Source: Helichrysum umbraculigerum
Taxonomy: Eukaryota > Streptophyta > Magnoliopsida > Asterales > Asteraceae
Length of the DNA stretch: 64,000 nt
Assembly: GCA_949592205.1 (NCBI GenBank)
Contig: CATIUR010000003.1
Coordinates: 144,251,259 to 144,315,258 of the forward strand
Direction of reading: 5' to 3'
The notes below the pieces were generated by a model. That model ran no database searches and was not told the DNA's origin. It worked only from the letters and a program-made list of their open reading frames with translations. Positions 13,690-25,093 of this stretch are shown piece by piece; position 1 is the first letter of the stretch; each line of letters opens with the position of its first letter. The translations under genes were made by a program, and so were the position numbers.

Positions 13690-13930
13690 TAGGGGTGTCA
13701 ATAGGGCAGATCTTGATCTAGACCCGACCCGCCCCGCCCCATTTATGTGATCCAATGGGTTTAAAAAATGTATCCATGGACCCAACAAGGGATCCAATGG
13801 GTCGACCTATTTAAATGGATATGTACTTGGATCGACCCATAACCCATCTGGGTCGACCCATCTGGGTCGACCCATTAAAGTTATAAAAAAACAATAATTT
13901 TTAAAATATATATATATATATTATGTAAAA
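13690..13930. repeat. hAT-like end with GGGTCGACCCAT repeats
   Basis: It starts TAGGGGTGTCAA, like hAT terminal repeats, then has dense GACCCGCCCC and repeated GGGTCGACCCAT, including a tandem pair around 13848-13880. No matching right end was identified, and the 325-bp MITE at 13931 may have inserted into it. Confidence 0.4.
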
Positions 13931-14255
13931 GGGTTAATAGACAATTTCATTACTGTACTTTCCGAAAAAGTTCAATTTAGTTACCGAACTTTTATTTGGT
14001 TCAATTGAATTACTGAACTTATAAAACCGGTTTACAAGTGTAAAATCCTCGTTTTTTATTCCATAAAAATGAAAGTTCGATAACGAAATTGAACATTTTC
14101 GTAAACTACAGTAACTAATATGTGTATGATTAGAAACTTGAGTAACAATTTGATCAATTATTTGAATGTTCAGTAATTCAATTGAACCAAATAAAAGTTC
14201 GGTAACTAAATTGAACTTTTTCGGGAAGTACAGTAACGAAATTGTCTATTAACCC
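13931..14255. mobile_element. 325-bp Mutator-type MITE with 9-bp duplication
   Basis: The ends are inverted repeats of nearly 90 bp, beginning GGGTTAATAGACAATTTC and ending with its inverse. A perfect 9-bp duplication, TATGTAAAA, flanks it (13922-13930 and 14256-14264). Nine-base duplications with long terminal repeats are typical of Mutator-like elements. It has the same length and end pattern as the element at 52743-53067. Confidence 0.9.
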
Positions 14256-14719
14256 TATGTAAAACTATTTCTACAAATAACATACCTTTTTATTATGTGA
14301 CAATTGTTATATATGAACATTGAAATTGAAAAGTTATGTTTATGTCAACTTTCACGTATAATTGAAAATGATTCGTGTAGTAAAACTAACTAATATAATT
14401 ATAAATATTTAGGATGTACTTAAGTTGCAATGTTTTGATACTATCAGTTAAATATAAGTGAATAAATGAAACTTTCTTAAAAATATACCAACTTATTTTG
14501 TATTAACACTTCTTATTAAAAAATGATATATATTTGTTATATAGTTGATAATAATTAGCCGAGGCTCGCACGATGAACATTCGATGCTTAATTTAGCAAC
14601 CTAGAACCAAAACATAAATACAACTCCGTAGCATGTAAAATTATACATAGTATTTTTTATTTATGTTTTTCCTTTCTGATTGAAATTGTGTCGTTTTGAG
14701 ATTATTAAACATACTTTTC

Positions 14720-14822
14720 AAAATTGTTTGTCTCTAGTAAACTCACAGCTCAGGTAAGGTTTGAACCCACAACCTCTCATCTAATAGTCTCCTCTCATAC
14801 ACCTCGACCAATGACCCTTTGG
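14720..14822 (-). mobile_element. Possible SINE fragment with Pol III boxes
   Basis: On the minus strand an A-box-like TGGTCGAGGTG (near 14800-14810) is followed about 40 bases on by a good B-box, GGTTCAAACC (14758-14767). This spacing is as in tRNA-derived SINEs. No target duplication or 3' tail was defined. Confidence 0.4.
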
Positions 14823-15848
14823 TTAATAGTAGACTTTGCAAACTAGATGTGTTCTCTATAAAAGTTATAACATTCAACTTTTGAACGTTTACTAAGAAAA
14901 TGAAACAATTGGCGGTTTTACCCGCGACCCAACCCAACCCGTTTGACCTAATTCAAAAGATGACCTGTTTTGACTCGTGACTCGTTTTGACTCAAACCTG
15001 ATTCGGTTAATGATTCAACTCGACCCGACCTAACCCGTTAGCCAGTCATAGTTAATACGTAATCTTGTTATCAAAATATAACATTTTAGAGGACTTCAAG
15101 ATACTTGTCTCGTTTATTATGTAGCTATATTACATACAAGATTTATTCAACAAATCGCTAATATTTTAAGAGCATGTTGGGCTCGATATCTAGTGGCCGT
15201 TCTCTCCATTCTAAGCTAATCTTGCCTACTGTCAATTCACCTAAACACCGATTAATGTTTTGTATATTAAATTAATGATGTATGATTTATTATGATCATT
15301 ATGATGTATTTTATTGTTATTATAGCTTAACATCACGTTGGATTCGATCTGCCGAAGCCCAACAAGTAAACAATAGTTAAAGATCACCACTTCCAACTTT
15401 TTTCCATTTATTATTCATGTTCCGCAACCATCACTTTACTAAATTCCTAATAATATATTGATTGTCCGTATTTAGATGTCCACTTACACGTGTTTCGGTT
15501 TCAATTAATCTCATCTTTATCAAGTACAATTGATACCACAGCAATTTATTATTGATTACCTAAAATTCCCTATACTCAGTCAGTCTAAATATATTGTTTT
15601 CCCGGATAAAAATAAAAAGGAAAGAGAAAGAATTGATTTATAAAAAAATCGATAATTTGTCACTTTCACCCTTTAAAATAACTTGAAATATTTAGAAAAA
15701 AAAAATATTGAGAGTAATGAAAGAAAGTAAATTAGAGAGTTTAATAATTTTATTTTACAAATTTTATGAACAAAAACAGTAATACAGGCGACGACGAAAG
15801 GAGTATGACATTTACATATTTAGAAGAGAAAATGATTGGGAAACCAAA

Positions 15849-15988
15849 GGGTGTTTGGCATTATTAGATAAGTGATTATAGACAACTTTCTGAAAACTAC
15901 TTATATGTTTATTTACTAAGGAATAAGCACTTATATACTTATTTTTAAGCATACAAGTGCTTAAAAATAAGCATACTCAAACGCCCCC
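15849..15988. mobile_element. Tourist-like MITE (GGGTGTTTGG ends)
   Basis: Ends GGGTGTTTGGCATT and ACTCAAACGCCCCC form imperfect terminal inverted repeats, and the interior is self-complementary (AAGCACTTATAT and similar). This pattern is common in PIF/Harbinger MITEs of plants. The target duplication is not clear. Confidence 0.5.
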
Positions 15989-16245
15989 AAAATGGAAGCC
16001 TATAGTATAGGTCTAATGATTTTATGATTGGTACACGTATAAGATTGATCGTTAAATGTAAAAAAAGATGACGAGTAGAATTCATATGATAGTCACTAAA
16101 AGTTTATATTTTTAAGCTTGTATAATTAATTCTATATGACAATACTCGTAAAAAAAGATTTATCTTATTGACAAGTCTAAACACCGTAGTCTATACCGGT
16201 GTAGACGAACGAGAATGAGATGATGGTGGGTCGTAGTCTGGTTTA

Positions 16246-16451
16246 TAACAAACGGAAGCGAAATAATATTTTTCATTAATTGAAATGAACTTATTACAAC
16301 TGTTTATATACAGAATTATTCTTAACTACCATTAACAAACTAATCAAAACAAACTTAACTGCCTAACTAAACTTTTAAACTTAAGTTACAGTTTACACCC
16401 TTATACTTTCATTATTTACATAATAAAATAGATCATAAGCATAATTCCATA
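16246..16451 (-). repeat. Left (3') LTR of the copia element
   Basis: A 206-bp direct repeat, near-identical to 30168-30372. Confidence 0.88.
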
Positions 16452-16452
16452 T

Positions 16453-16464
16453 CCTCCCCTCAAG
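16453..16464 (-). other. Polypurine tract of the copia element
   Basis: On the minus strand it reads CTTGAGGGGAGG directly upstream of the 3' LTR, as expected for plus-strand priming. Confidence 0.7.
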
Positions 16465-18021
16465 TTGGAACTTCTGTGAATCCCAACTTGTTTATGAGAA
16501 AGTTGTGTTGTTGTTGACCCAAAGCTTTTGTCATTAAATTTGCAAGCTGCAAATGAGTTGGAATATATGCAGTTTGTAGGAAACCATCTTGAACTTTATC
16601 TCTTGTAAAATGACAATCTATATCCAAATGTTTTGTTCTTTCATGAAAACATGGATTAGCAGCAATTTGTTGAGCTGCTTTGTTATCACAAAACAAGGTA
16701 ATAGGAATCTGAACAGGTATATGTAGGTCCTTCAGAAGATAAGCTAACCACACCAATTCACAAGTAGTGGTAGCCATGCTTCTATATTCTGCTTCAGTGG
16801 AAGATCGAGACACAGTCACTTGTTTCTTTGTTTTTCAAGAAACCAATGAATGTCCTAAGAAAATGCAGTATCCAGTCAATGACTTTCTAGTCATTAAACA
16901 TGAAGCCCAGTCTGCATCAGAAAAGCCTGCAACCTTTAGGTGAGGTTGAACAGGATAGAAAAGACCTTTGGAAATAGAACCCTTAAGATATCTTAGCAAA
17001 TGCAGAGCTGCTTGCATATGTGGGTCCTTAGGAGTGGATATAAACTGACTCAAATGTTGAACAACATATGAGATATCTGGTCTAGTCATAGACAAGTATA
17101 AAAGCCTTCCAACTAATCGTCTATAAGCATCTGGTGAAGACAATGGAGCACCTTTATCTAAAGATAACTTCAGATTTTGAAGCATAGGACTAGAAACTGG
17201 TTTACAAGCAGTCAAACCAGCATCTTTCAACAAATCCAAAATATACTTATGTAAGTAAGTACCATGCTCAGTCTTACACAATTCTATTCCAAGAAAGTAT
17301 CTAGCCAAACCCAAATCTTTAATTGTGAATTTATTATCCAAAGCAAGCTTAACTTCTTGAATCTCACTTTCTGAATCACCAGTAATTAAAATATCATCTA
17401 CATAAACAAGTGCAGAGATAAAAGACTTACTTGTAGCTCTAACAAACAGAGAATAGTCATGTTTGGACTGCACAAATCCCAGAGATACTAAGTATTTGGT
17501 TAATTCAAGATTCCATTGCCTAGATGCTTGTTTAAGCCAATATAAAGATTTATTGAGCTTGCACACTTGACCTGGTAATGCCTTTGTATAACCATCTGGA
17601 GGTTTCATGTAAATCTCTTCTTCCACATAACCATGTAAAAAGGCATTATTTACATCCAAGTGATGCAAAGGCCATTGCTTAGCAGTGGCAATAGCAATCA
17701 ATACTCTAACTGTAGCAGCTTTTGCCACTGGGGAAAAAGTGTGTTTGTAATCCACACCTTCCTTTTGATCAAAACCTCTAATCACCAACCTAGCCTTCAA
17801 CCTTTCAATTGACCCATCTGGTTGATATTTTGTCTTATAAACCCATTTTGAAGAAATGGCTTTATGAGTAGGAGGCAAAGTGGTAAGTTCCCAAGTTTCA
17901 TTCTCTTCTAAAGCATTCAATTCTTTATTCATAGCCTCAACCCATCCTTCATCTAACACTGCTTGAGAATAAGTAGTAGGTTCTATGGAAGACAACACAT
18001 GAGATAAAGAAGCAACATACT
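16460..18021 (-). pseudogene. Copia reverse transcriptase and RNase H (stop-containing)
   Basis: The RT part (16838-17998 and upstream to the junction at 18021) has WVYKTKYQPDGS, NAFLHGYVEEEIYMKPPDGY and the catalytic YVDDIL. RNase H follows with STEAEYRSMATTTCE and the FCDNKAA motif, ending near 16460. A TGA at 16835-16837 separates RT from RNase H where copia proteins normally have Trp, in the same frame, so this is a nonsense mutation rather than an end. At 18017-18021 the frame runs straight into the target duplication of the gypsy insertion and continues on its far side. Confidence 0.92.
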
Positions 18022-18039
18022 TGAAACACCCCGAAATTT

Positions 18040-18081
<42 letters not shown>

Positions 18082-20078
18082 TCTCATTAATGTCCCATGA
18101 CTACCCCTTTTGTATAATTTAACTTTAATAACTTTCCCCAGTTGAAACAAGCTTTTTAAGACACAAAATTTCATTTTTGTACTGACCAACGCGATCCGGG
18201 AAAGTGGTCGGGATCGCGTTCATGTGTTAAAAACTTTCTGTGACGATTTTTGCCTTGCGAACGCGATCCGGCTCAAGTGGTCAGGATCGCGTTCCTTAGT
18301 GTATTTCAGAATTCAGCCAAATTCAACTTTTTAAACCAACTTCAAACGTGCATAACTTTTTACTCGTTATGAGTTAGGACTTGAAATTTTGCACACACAT
18401 TCACTATGACCATATAAACATTACCTCAATTCTAGTTTTTCAAATTTTATATTTTAACAAGATTTGACCCGTAAACGAGTTTTCGGCTATTTTAAACCAA
18501 AAATACTAACATGTCAAATTCCAAACTAATGCGAATATGACTTCCAACTTTTCACCACATATATAGCCATAACATTAGAACTTATGAGCACCAAGACATT
18601 TGACTTTCAACGAACTTGACCCATTTTGACACTTAAACTTCAAATGGCCCATTTGGGCACCAATTTGACCCGTTTCCAACTTTGACTATCCAATAACACT
18701 CATTCACACTCAGTTGACTTTATAAAGTCAAAACATCCACTTTTCATTCATTTTGTCATAAAACTCTAACATTTCAAGTCTCACAATTTGACAATTGACC
18801 AAAACATTAACTTTCATCAAACTTTCTACATAACATAAGTGAACATTCTAACTTTCTCAAAACATTATCTAAAACCATAAACTTTACAAACGGGGGTGTT
18901 ATTGTATCGTAAGCATGATCAAAAAGGGATATAAACTCATTACCAACCAAGCAATGAGCTCCACCACTAGCTTTCCATAACCTTCTTTCCCGATTCCTCC
19001 TTTACCTTACTTGAACTTCCTGAAACATGTTAAATACAACATATAAGCATAAATGCTTAGTAAGTAAATGGACTCTAACAATTAAAATCTGCAACAAGTT
19101 AAGGATCCATAACATCTAACATGCCAAATTCCGAAGAATTGACATCAAACTAAGCTAATGACAAAGTCATTACTTAGATACCACCAAGCAAATGATAAAT
19201 CATTCCTTGGTTCCACATGTCCAAATACTTACCTCTTCACTTGCACAAACAATAACTTGAATTCTTTCACACTTGATCACCTATTCACATAATCACATAA
19301 ATACTTATCAATTACACATTTAACTAACTCTTTCTTACTTCTTACATAGGAATTAGATGTTAAATCCCATAACACCTAATAATCTAACATAAGTTTCATA
19401 CACATGACTACATAATCACATGTATTTGGGTAATTGAAACTAATTCTTATCATTAACACTTCCATACATCATAAACATCACTAACTAGTGATCAAACATA
19501 CTCATAATAATTCAATTACCCACTAAACACATGATTATAAGATTATCAACATAACTAACACAATTAAATCATTCTTTCTAACTTATTAACATGTATGGAA
19601 CTTAATTACAACCAATTACCCATCAATTTCACTAACTTAGAGTTTTATGTTCTTAAACCCTAACTCAAATTAAACAAGCTAGAGAATCACACATACCTTA
19701 TAAAAGCTGAATTGAAGCTTAGAAACTTCAATTAATCAAAACCCTAGTTCCAATTTGATCTTGTTCTTCCTTAATCTCTCTCTCTCTCTAAATCGTCTCT
19801 CTCTCTCTCTCTAGAAATTATATACGTGATTTTGTTTTCTGAAAATGAATAGAAGTAACAAGAAGATGCAGGATTTTATCTATATATTTCTCATTTAACC
19901 CTCCAACTTTACTAATTTGACATTTTCTACCCTCTAACTCAATTTCTTTACATAGTTAGTTTCACTAACTAATTCTAACACATAACAATTATTTCACATA
20001 ACATAATATTATATACATATAATTAAATAACTAAACGCATATAATATAATTTAAACTTACAAAATTTGGGGCGTTACA
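18022..20078 (-). repeat. Left (3') LTR of the gypsy element
   Basis: On the minus strand it begins TGTAACGCCCC and ends GGGGTGTTTCA. It includes a CT/GA microsatellite near 19780-19812, a 33-base poly-T near its end, and two GC-rich hairpins at 18188-18294. Confidence 0.95.
18188..18294. repeat. Paired GC-rich hairpins in the gypsy LTR
   Basis: Two inverted repeats share the core ACGCGATCC: AACGCGATCC (18188-18197) with GGATCGCGTT (18211-18220), and GAACGCGATCC (18259-18269) with GGATCGCGTTC (18284-18294). Both loops contain AGTGGTC. They recur in the right LTR from 25200. They stand out strongly from the AT-rich surroundings. Confidence 0.9.
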
Positions 20079-20092
20079 ACTCTCCCCCACTT
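20079..20092 (-). other. Polypurine tract of the gypsy element
   Basis: On the minus strand it reads GTGGGGGAGAGT immediately before the LTR start TGTAACG. Confidence 0.8.
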
Positions 20093-20094
20093 AT

Positions 20095-23000
20095 TCAGGA
20101 TTGTGTCCTCACAATCCATTCCTGATACAGAGCCGGATAATACTTAACAATTTCATGCTCCGGTTCCCATGTAAACTCTGATCCTTTTCTATGCTTCCAT
20201 TGAACTTTGAACAACTTAATCTCTTTATTTCTCAATCTCTTAACTTTCTCTTCTAGAATCGTTATCGGTTGTTCTACATAGTTCAATTGGTCATTGATCT
20301 CTATCTCTTCTAACGGTACATACGACGCTTCATCCACCAGACACTTTCTTAAGTACGACACGTGGAAAGTGCTGTGGATTCCTGTTAGTTCTTCCGGTAG
20401 CTCAAGTCTATAAGCTACATTTCCTACTCTTTCCAAGATTTTGAAAGGACCGATAAATCGAGGACTTAGCTTCCCTCGTTTTCTGAAACGTATGATGCCT
20501 TTCCATGGAGATACTTTTAGCATCACTCTATCTCCAACTTGAAATTCAATTGGGCGTCTCCTAACATCGGCATAAGACTTTTGACGGTCTTGTGCCATTT
20601 TCAACCTTTCTCTGACTTGATCAATCTTTTCAGCTGTTCTCTGCACAATATCAGTATTACCCAATTCTCGCTGACCAATTTCACCCCAACAAATTGGAGT
20701 TCGACATTTCCTTCCATAAAGCATTTCATATGGTGGCATACCTATACTCGCGTGGTAACTATTATTATATGAAAACTCTGCCAAAGGTAAATGTTCATCC
20801 CAATTACCACCGAAATCAATAGCACAAGCTCTTAACATGTCTTCTAATGTCTGAATAGTTCTTTCACTCTGACCATCAGTTTGCGGATGAAAAGCTGTGC
20901 TCAAATTAACACGAGTACCCAAATCTTCTTGAAACTTGTTCCAGAACCTGGAAGTAAACCTGCTATCCCGGTCAGAAACAATAGAAAGAGGTACTCCATG
21001 ACGTGCCACCACTTCTTGAACATATAAATCTGCAAGAGCTTCTGAAGTATACGTCTCTTTAATTGGCAGAAATATAGCACTTTTCGTCAACCGATCCACA
21101 ATCACCCAAATTGTATCATGCTGACGTCGGGTCTTTGGCAATTTGGTGATTAGATCCATAGTAACATGCTCCCACTTCCAGACAGGAATATCCAAGGGTT
21201 GCATCATTCCCATTGGCTTTTGATGTTCTGCTTTCACCTGTAAACAAGTTAGACATTGTTCGACATATTTAACAATCTCTCTTTTCATGCCTGGCCACCA
21301 ATAATCTGCTTTTAAATCGTGATACATTTTAGTAGCACCAGGATGAATAGAATATCTGGATCTATGCGCCTCATCAAGCAATAATTTCTTTAACTCTGCT
21401 GACTTTGGAATCCAAATTCTGCCATATCGAGTCTTTAATCCTCGGGAATCTTCAACAATATTCTGAATTTGGCCTTTAATACGTTCTACTTTCCAATCAC
21501 CTTTCTGCCAAGCTTTCTGCTGCACCTCTTTAATCTGATCGAACAAATTTGGAGAGACTGTAATTCGAAGAGATCTAATAATCAAGGCATGATGCATTGC
21601 CTTTCTACTGAGAGCATCTGCAACTACATTCGCTTTTCCAGGATGATAAAGGATTTCACAATCATAATCCTTCACCAAATCTAACCAACGTCTTTGTCTC
21701 ATATTAAGATCTCTCTGATCAAAGAAATACTTAAGACTTTTATGATCAGTATAAATAGTGCACTTTACTCCATACAAATAATGCCTCCATATCTTAAGAG
21801 CAAAGACAACTGCTGCAAGTTCTAAATCATGTGCTGGATACCCTTTCTCATGTTCTTTCAACTGTCTTGAGGCATAGGCTATCACTCTTCCACGTTGCAT
21901 CAGTACACAACCCAACCCATTATGAGAGGCATCACAATATACAACCATATCTTCAGTACCATCGGGAAGTACTAAGATAGGTGCCTGACTTAACCTTAAT
22001 TTAAGGGTTCTGAAGGCCTGTTCATGCTCATCTTTCCATTCATACTTAATATTCTTACGAGTAAGCTTTGTGAGTGGAGTAGCAATTTTGGAGAAATCCT
22101 GGATAAACCGTCTATAATACCCGGCTAAACCCAGAAAACTCCTTACCTCAGTCGGATTGGTTGGGGGTTCCCATTTCATCACCGCCTCGACCTTGGTAGG
22201 ATCAACCTTAATTCCTTGACTGTTTACAACATGACCCAGAAAATGAACTTCACGAAGCCAAAATTCACATTTCGAGAACTTGGCATAAAGCTTTTCATTA
22301 CGTAACATTTGCAAAACTTGCCTTAAATGAAGTTCATGTTCACCAGCAGATTTAGAATAAACAAGAATATCATCAATAAACACAATTACAGATCTATCGA
22401 GCATTGGACGACACACCCGATTCATAAGATCCATAAAGGCGGCTGGTGCATTAGTTAGACCAAATGGCATCACCATAAACTCATAATGACCGTATCTAGT
22501 TCTAAAAGCTGTTTTAGACACATCCTCTTCTCGAACCTTGAGTTGGTGATACCCAGAACGTAAGTCAATCTTAGAAAAATAGCTGGCACCTTGCAACTGG
22601 TCAAACAAATCATCAATCCTAGGTAAGGGATACCTATTCTTGATGGTGACCTTATTCAATTCCCGATAATCTATACACATGCGCATTGTTCCATCCTTTT
22701 TCTTAACAAACAAAATTGGAGCACCCCATGGTGAACTACTTGGACGAATAAACCCCTTATCTAACAATTCTTGTAACTGTTTCATCAATTCTTGCATTTC
22801 TGAAGGGGCAAGTCTATACGGAGTTTTAGCAATAGGAGTAGCTCCAGGGATAAGATCTATACGAAATTCGACTTGCCTATCGGGTGGAATACCCGGTAGC
22901 TCGTCAGGAAAAACATCGGGAAACTCCTTTACAACAGGAATCTCCTCGAGTTTTGGAACACTTTTCTGCAGATCTATCACGTGGGCCAAAAAGGCTTGAC

Positions 23001-24669
23001 AACCACGTGACAAATGACGTTTGGCACGAGCGAAGGTACATATGGATAAGGAAGGCTTTTTCTTTTCCCCATAAATATCAATCACTCCCCCACTTGGAGT
23101 ATTGATACGAATAATCTTTTTCTCACACTGAATTATAGCATTATACCTACCTAGCCAATCCATACCCACTACTACATCAAACTCACCCATTGGCATTGGA
23201 ATGAGATTAATAATAAAAGATTCATTACTAATCTGTAATTGACACCCACGGAATACATTAGCAACATAAACTATTCTATCATCTGCAACCTCAACATCCA
23301 GTGGAGTGTCTAACTCACTAAGGGGAACAGAGAATTTCTGACTAAACTTTTCTGACACAAAAGATCGCGAAGCTCCCGAATCGAATAATACATGTGCAGG
23401 CATTAAATTTACAAGAAAGGTACCTGTCAGGACATCGGGGGCTCGCTGAGCTTCCTCAGCAGTGATTTGGAAGGAACGGCCCTTAGACTTTGGAACTTCT
23501 ACAGCTTTCTTTTCTGAAGTTCTTCGAGGTGCTGAAGAAGTAGGCCGGTTCCCAAGTTTCGGACATTCTGATTTTATGTGCCCCGGTTCATAACAATTAT
23601 AACATACACGAATTGGGTTTGGACAATCTCGGCCAAAATGACCTTCTTGTCCACATTGATAACATGCGTTGGTGCCAAACTTGCATTCTCCAAAGTGTTT
23701 TCGATGACACTTCTTACATTCAGCTGGCACCGGTCTATCATCCTTCTTTGTACTCCCACTCGGTCTAAACTTCTTTGATGAACCGGAACTTTGATCACTT
23801 TTTCTTTTAGCAGCTGCCACTTGTTCGTCTTTCTTTAATTCCAATTCCTGGAATCGCGCCTCGTCTATCATCTCTTCAAGTGTCTGACATCTCTTTGGAA
23901 GTACATACTTTCTAATTTCCTTTCTCAAGACCTTATGAAAATGATTCATAAGCATCCTTGGGTTATCCATGTACTCTGGACAAAAACGAGCTCTATCCAG
24001 AAAATTTCCCACCAACTCATTCACTGATTCGTTTGTCTGCTCCATAGCTAAAAACTCTTGACGAATTCTATTCAAATCTGCATCTTGAGAATACGTGCTT
24101 TCAAACATCACTTTAAACTCTTCCCACGTCAATTTGCTAATAACTTCATCACCCTTAGTTCTACACTGTACATTCCACCACCACTTAGCACGATTCTTTA
24201 AAAGGTTAGCTGCATACCTTACTTTAAATTTGTTGGGACAATCCACAGTAGCGAATGCCCCTTCTACCTCTGAAATCCAACGATAACATTTAATTGGATC
24301 CAGATCACCATCATACTCTGGTGGGTTACAAGCTGAGAAATCTCTATAACTGATCTTTTTCTGCTCATCCTGAATATTAACTTGTGGGATTTCCCCTGGT
24401 CTAGGTATAACTACTTCTCCTCTCCCTTTCTGCATTTCTTCACTTACAATCTTTCTTACCGTATCTGTAATCGTAGTCACCAAGAAAGGAAGAGATGCTT
24501 CTTGAGCTTGACTAATCTCTTTAGACACAAGGGATTTTATACCTTCCCAAGACAATTCGGTGTCAGGAATAGGAGACCTTGGTCTTTCATTTCTGCCTCC
24601 TGCTTCATCATCTTGGGCTCTATTACCCGGGTTAAATCCAAGAGTAAGATCTATTTCTCGCTCATCCAT
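20095..24669 (-). CDS. Gypsy gag-pol polyprotein with chromodomain
   Basis: 1524 residues, no stops. Gag occupies about 100-290, followed by two CCHC zinc knuckles near 336 (CYQCGQEGHFGRDC) and 355 (CYNCYEPGHIKSEC). The aspartic protease has LFDSGAS near 428. Reverse transcriptase has FIDDIL near 763. RNase H has YCDAS near 913. Integrase has its HHCC zinc domain near 1106-1140 and the D, D, E core near 1190, 1232 and 1267, including HPQTDGQSER. A C-terminal chromodomain (FKVQWKHRKGSEFTWEPE, near 1480-1500) identifies a chromovirus; in this group it is thought to steer integration by chromatin binding. The first ATG at 24669 opens the frame about 370 bp after the LTR. It supplies all enzymes for its own reverse transcription and integration. 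Confidence 0.96.
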   Translation of the reverse strand: MDEREIDLTLGFNPGNRAQDDEAGGRNERPRSPIPDTELSWEGIKSLVSKEISQAQEASLPFLVTTITDTVRKIVSEEMQKGRGEVVIPRPGEIPQVNIQDEQKKISYRDFSACNPPEYDGDLDPIKCYRWISEVEGAFATVDCPNKFKVRYAANLLKNRAKWWWNVQCRTKGDEVISKLTWEEFKVMFESTYSQDADLNRIRQEFLAMEQTNESVNELVGNFLDRARFCPEYMDNPRMLMNHFHKVLRKEIRKYVLPKRCQTLEEMIDEARFQELELKKDEQVAAAKRKSDQSSGSSKKFRPSGSTKKDDRPVPAECKKCHRKHFGECKFGTNACYQCGQEGHFGRDCPNPIRVCYNCYEPGHIKSECPKLGNRPTSSAPRRTSEKKAVEVPKSKGRSFQITAEEAQRAPDVLTGTFLVNLMPAHVLFDSGASRSFVSEKFSQKFSVPLSELDTPLDVEVADDRIVYVANVFRGCQLQISNESFIINLIPMPMGEFDVVVGMDWLGRYNAIIQCEKKIIRINTPSGGVIDIYGEKKKPSLSICTFARAKRHLSRGCQAFLAHVIDLQKSVPKLEEIPVVKEFPDVFPDELPGIPPDRQVEFRIDLIPGATPIAKTPYRLAPSEMQELMKQLQELLDKGFIRPSSSPWGAPILFVKKKDGTMRMCIDYRELNKVTIKNRYPLPRIDDLFDQLQGASYFSKIDLRSGYHQLKVREEDVSKTAFRTRYGHYEFMVMPFGLTNAPAAFMDLMNRVCRPMLDRSVIVFIDDILVYSKSAGEHELHLRQVLQMLRNEKLYAKFSKCEFWLREVHFLGHVVNSQGIKVDPTKVEAVMKWEPPTNPTEVRSFLGLAGYYRRFIQDFSKIATPLTKLTRKNIKYEWKDEHEQAFRTLKLRLSQAPILVLPDGTEDMVVYCDASHNGLGCVLMQRGRVIAYASRQLKEHEKGYPAHDLELAAVVFALKIWRHYLYGVKCTIYTDHKSLKYFFDQRDLNMRQRRWLDLVKDYDCEILYHPGKANVVADALSRKAMHHALIIRSLRITVSPNLFDQIKEVQQKAWQKGDWKVERIKGQIQNIVEDSRGLKTRYGRIWIPKSAELKKLLLDEAHRSRYSIHPGATKMYHDLKADYWWPGMKREIVKYVEQCLTCLQVKAEHQKPMGMMQPLDIPVWKWEHVTMDLITKLPKTRRQHDTIWVIVDRLTKSAIFLPIKETYTSEALADLYVQEVVARHGVPLSIVSDRDSRFTSRFWNKFQEDLGTRVNLSTAFHPQTDGQSERTIQTLEDMLRACAIDFGGNWDEHLPLAEFSYNNSYHASIGMPPYEMLYGRKCRTPICWGEIGQRELGNTDIVQRTAEKIDQVRERLKMAQDRQKSYADVRRRPIEFQVGDRVMLKVSPWKGIIRFRKRGKLSPRFIGPFKILERVGNVAYRLELPEELTGIHSTFHVSYLRKCLVDEASYVPLEEIEINDQLNYVEQPITILEEKVKRLRNKEIKLFKVQWKHRKGSEFTWEPEHEIVKYYPALYQEWIVRTQS

Positions 24670-25024
24670 CTTTACTGAAAGTAGACATGGTAAAATTTAA
24701 CTCAATTTACTTAACATTTACAAGTCTACTTTATCTATACTTCTAACATGTGACACTAACAATAGCTAATAACTTATCCTCTAATGTTTCGTGATTTCCA
24801 TGGATACCCATATGGTAATATGATAATCATTGCGTTGGCCAGGCGCACTAATTACCGTATTAGAATATAACATATCCAAAGTCCACACGACACACTTTGA
24901 TTCAAAATCATTAGCACACATAATCTCGTACACATAACAACTCTAAATCATGCTCAATACAACAATTACAATGGTCTAAGATCAAGTACCCACTAATGGT
25001 GGATACCCGAATCCCTTAAACCGT

Positions 25025-25036
25025 GCTCTGATACCA
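25025..25036 (-). other. tRNA-Met primer binding site, gypsy element
   Basis: TGGTATCAGAGC on the minus strand, 3 bases from the 5' LTR. This is complementary to the 3' end of initiator tRNA-Met and primes minus-strand DNA synthesis. Confidence 0.93.
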
Positions 25037-25039
25037 ACT

Positions 25040-25057
25040 TGAAACACCCCGAAATTT

Positions 25058-25093
<36 letters not shown>

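Larger units (their letters stand above)
14265..16238. other. Intergenic DNA between small elements
   Basis: AT-rich DNA without a supported gene. It contains a possible SINE fragment (14720-14822), a run of GACCCGACC-type hAT-like sequence near 14920-15055, and a Tourist-like MITE (15849-15988). Confidence 0.5.

Noticed and set aside
22679..22999. Plus-strand frames across the gypsy gag-pol
   Set aside because: Antisense shadows of the 1524-residue polyprotein.
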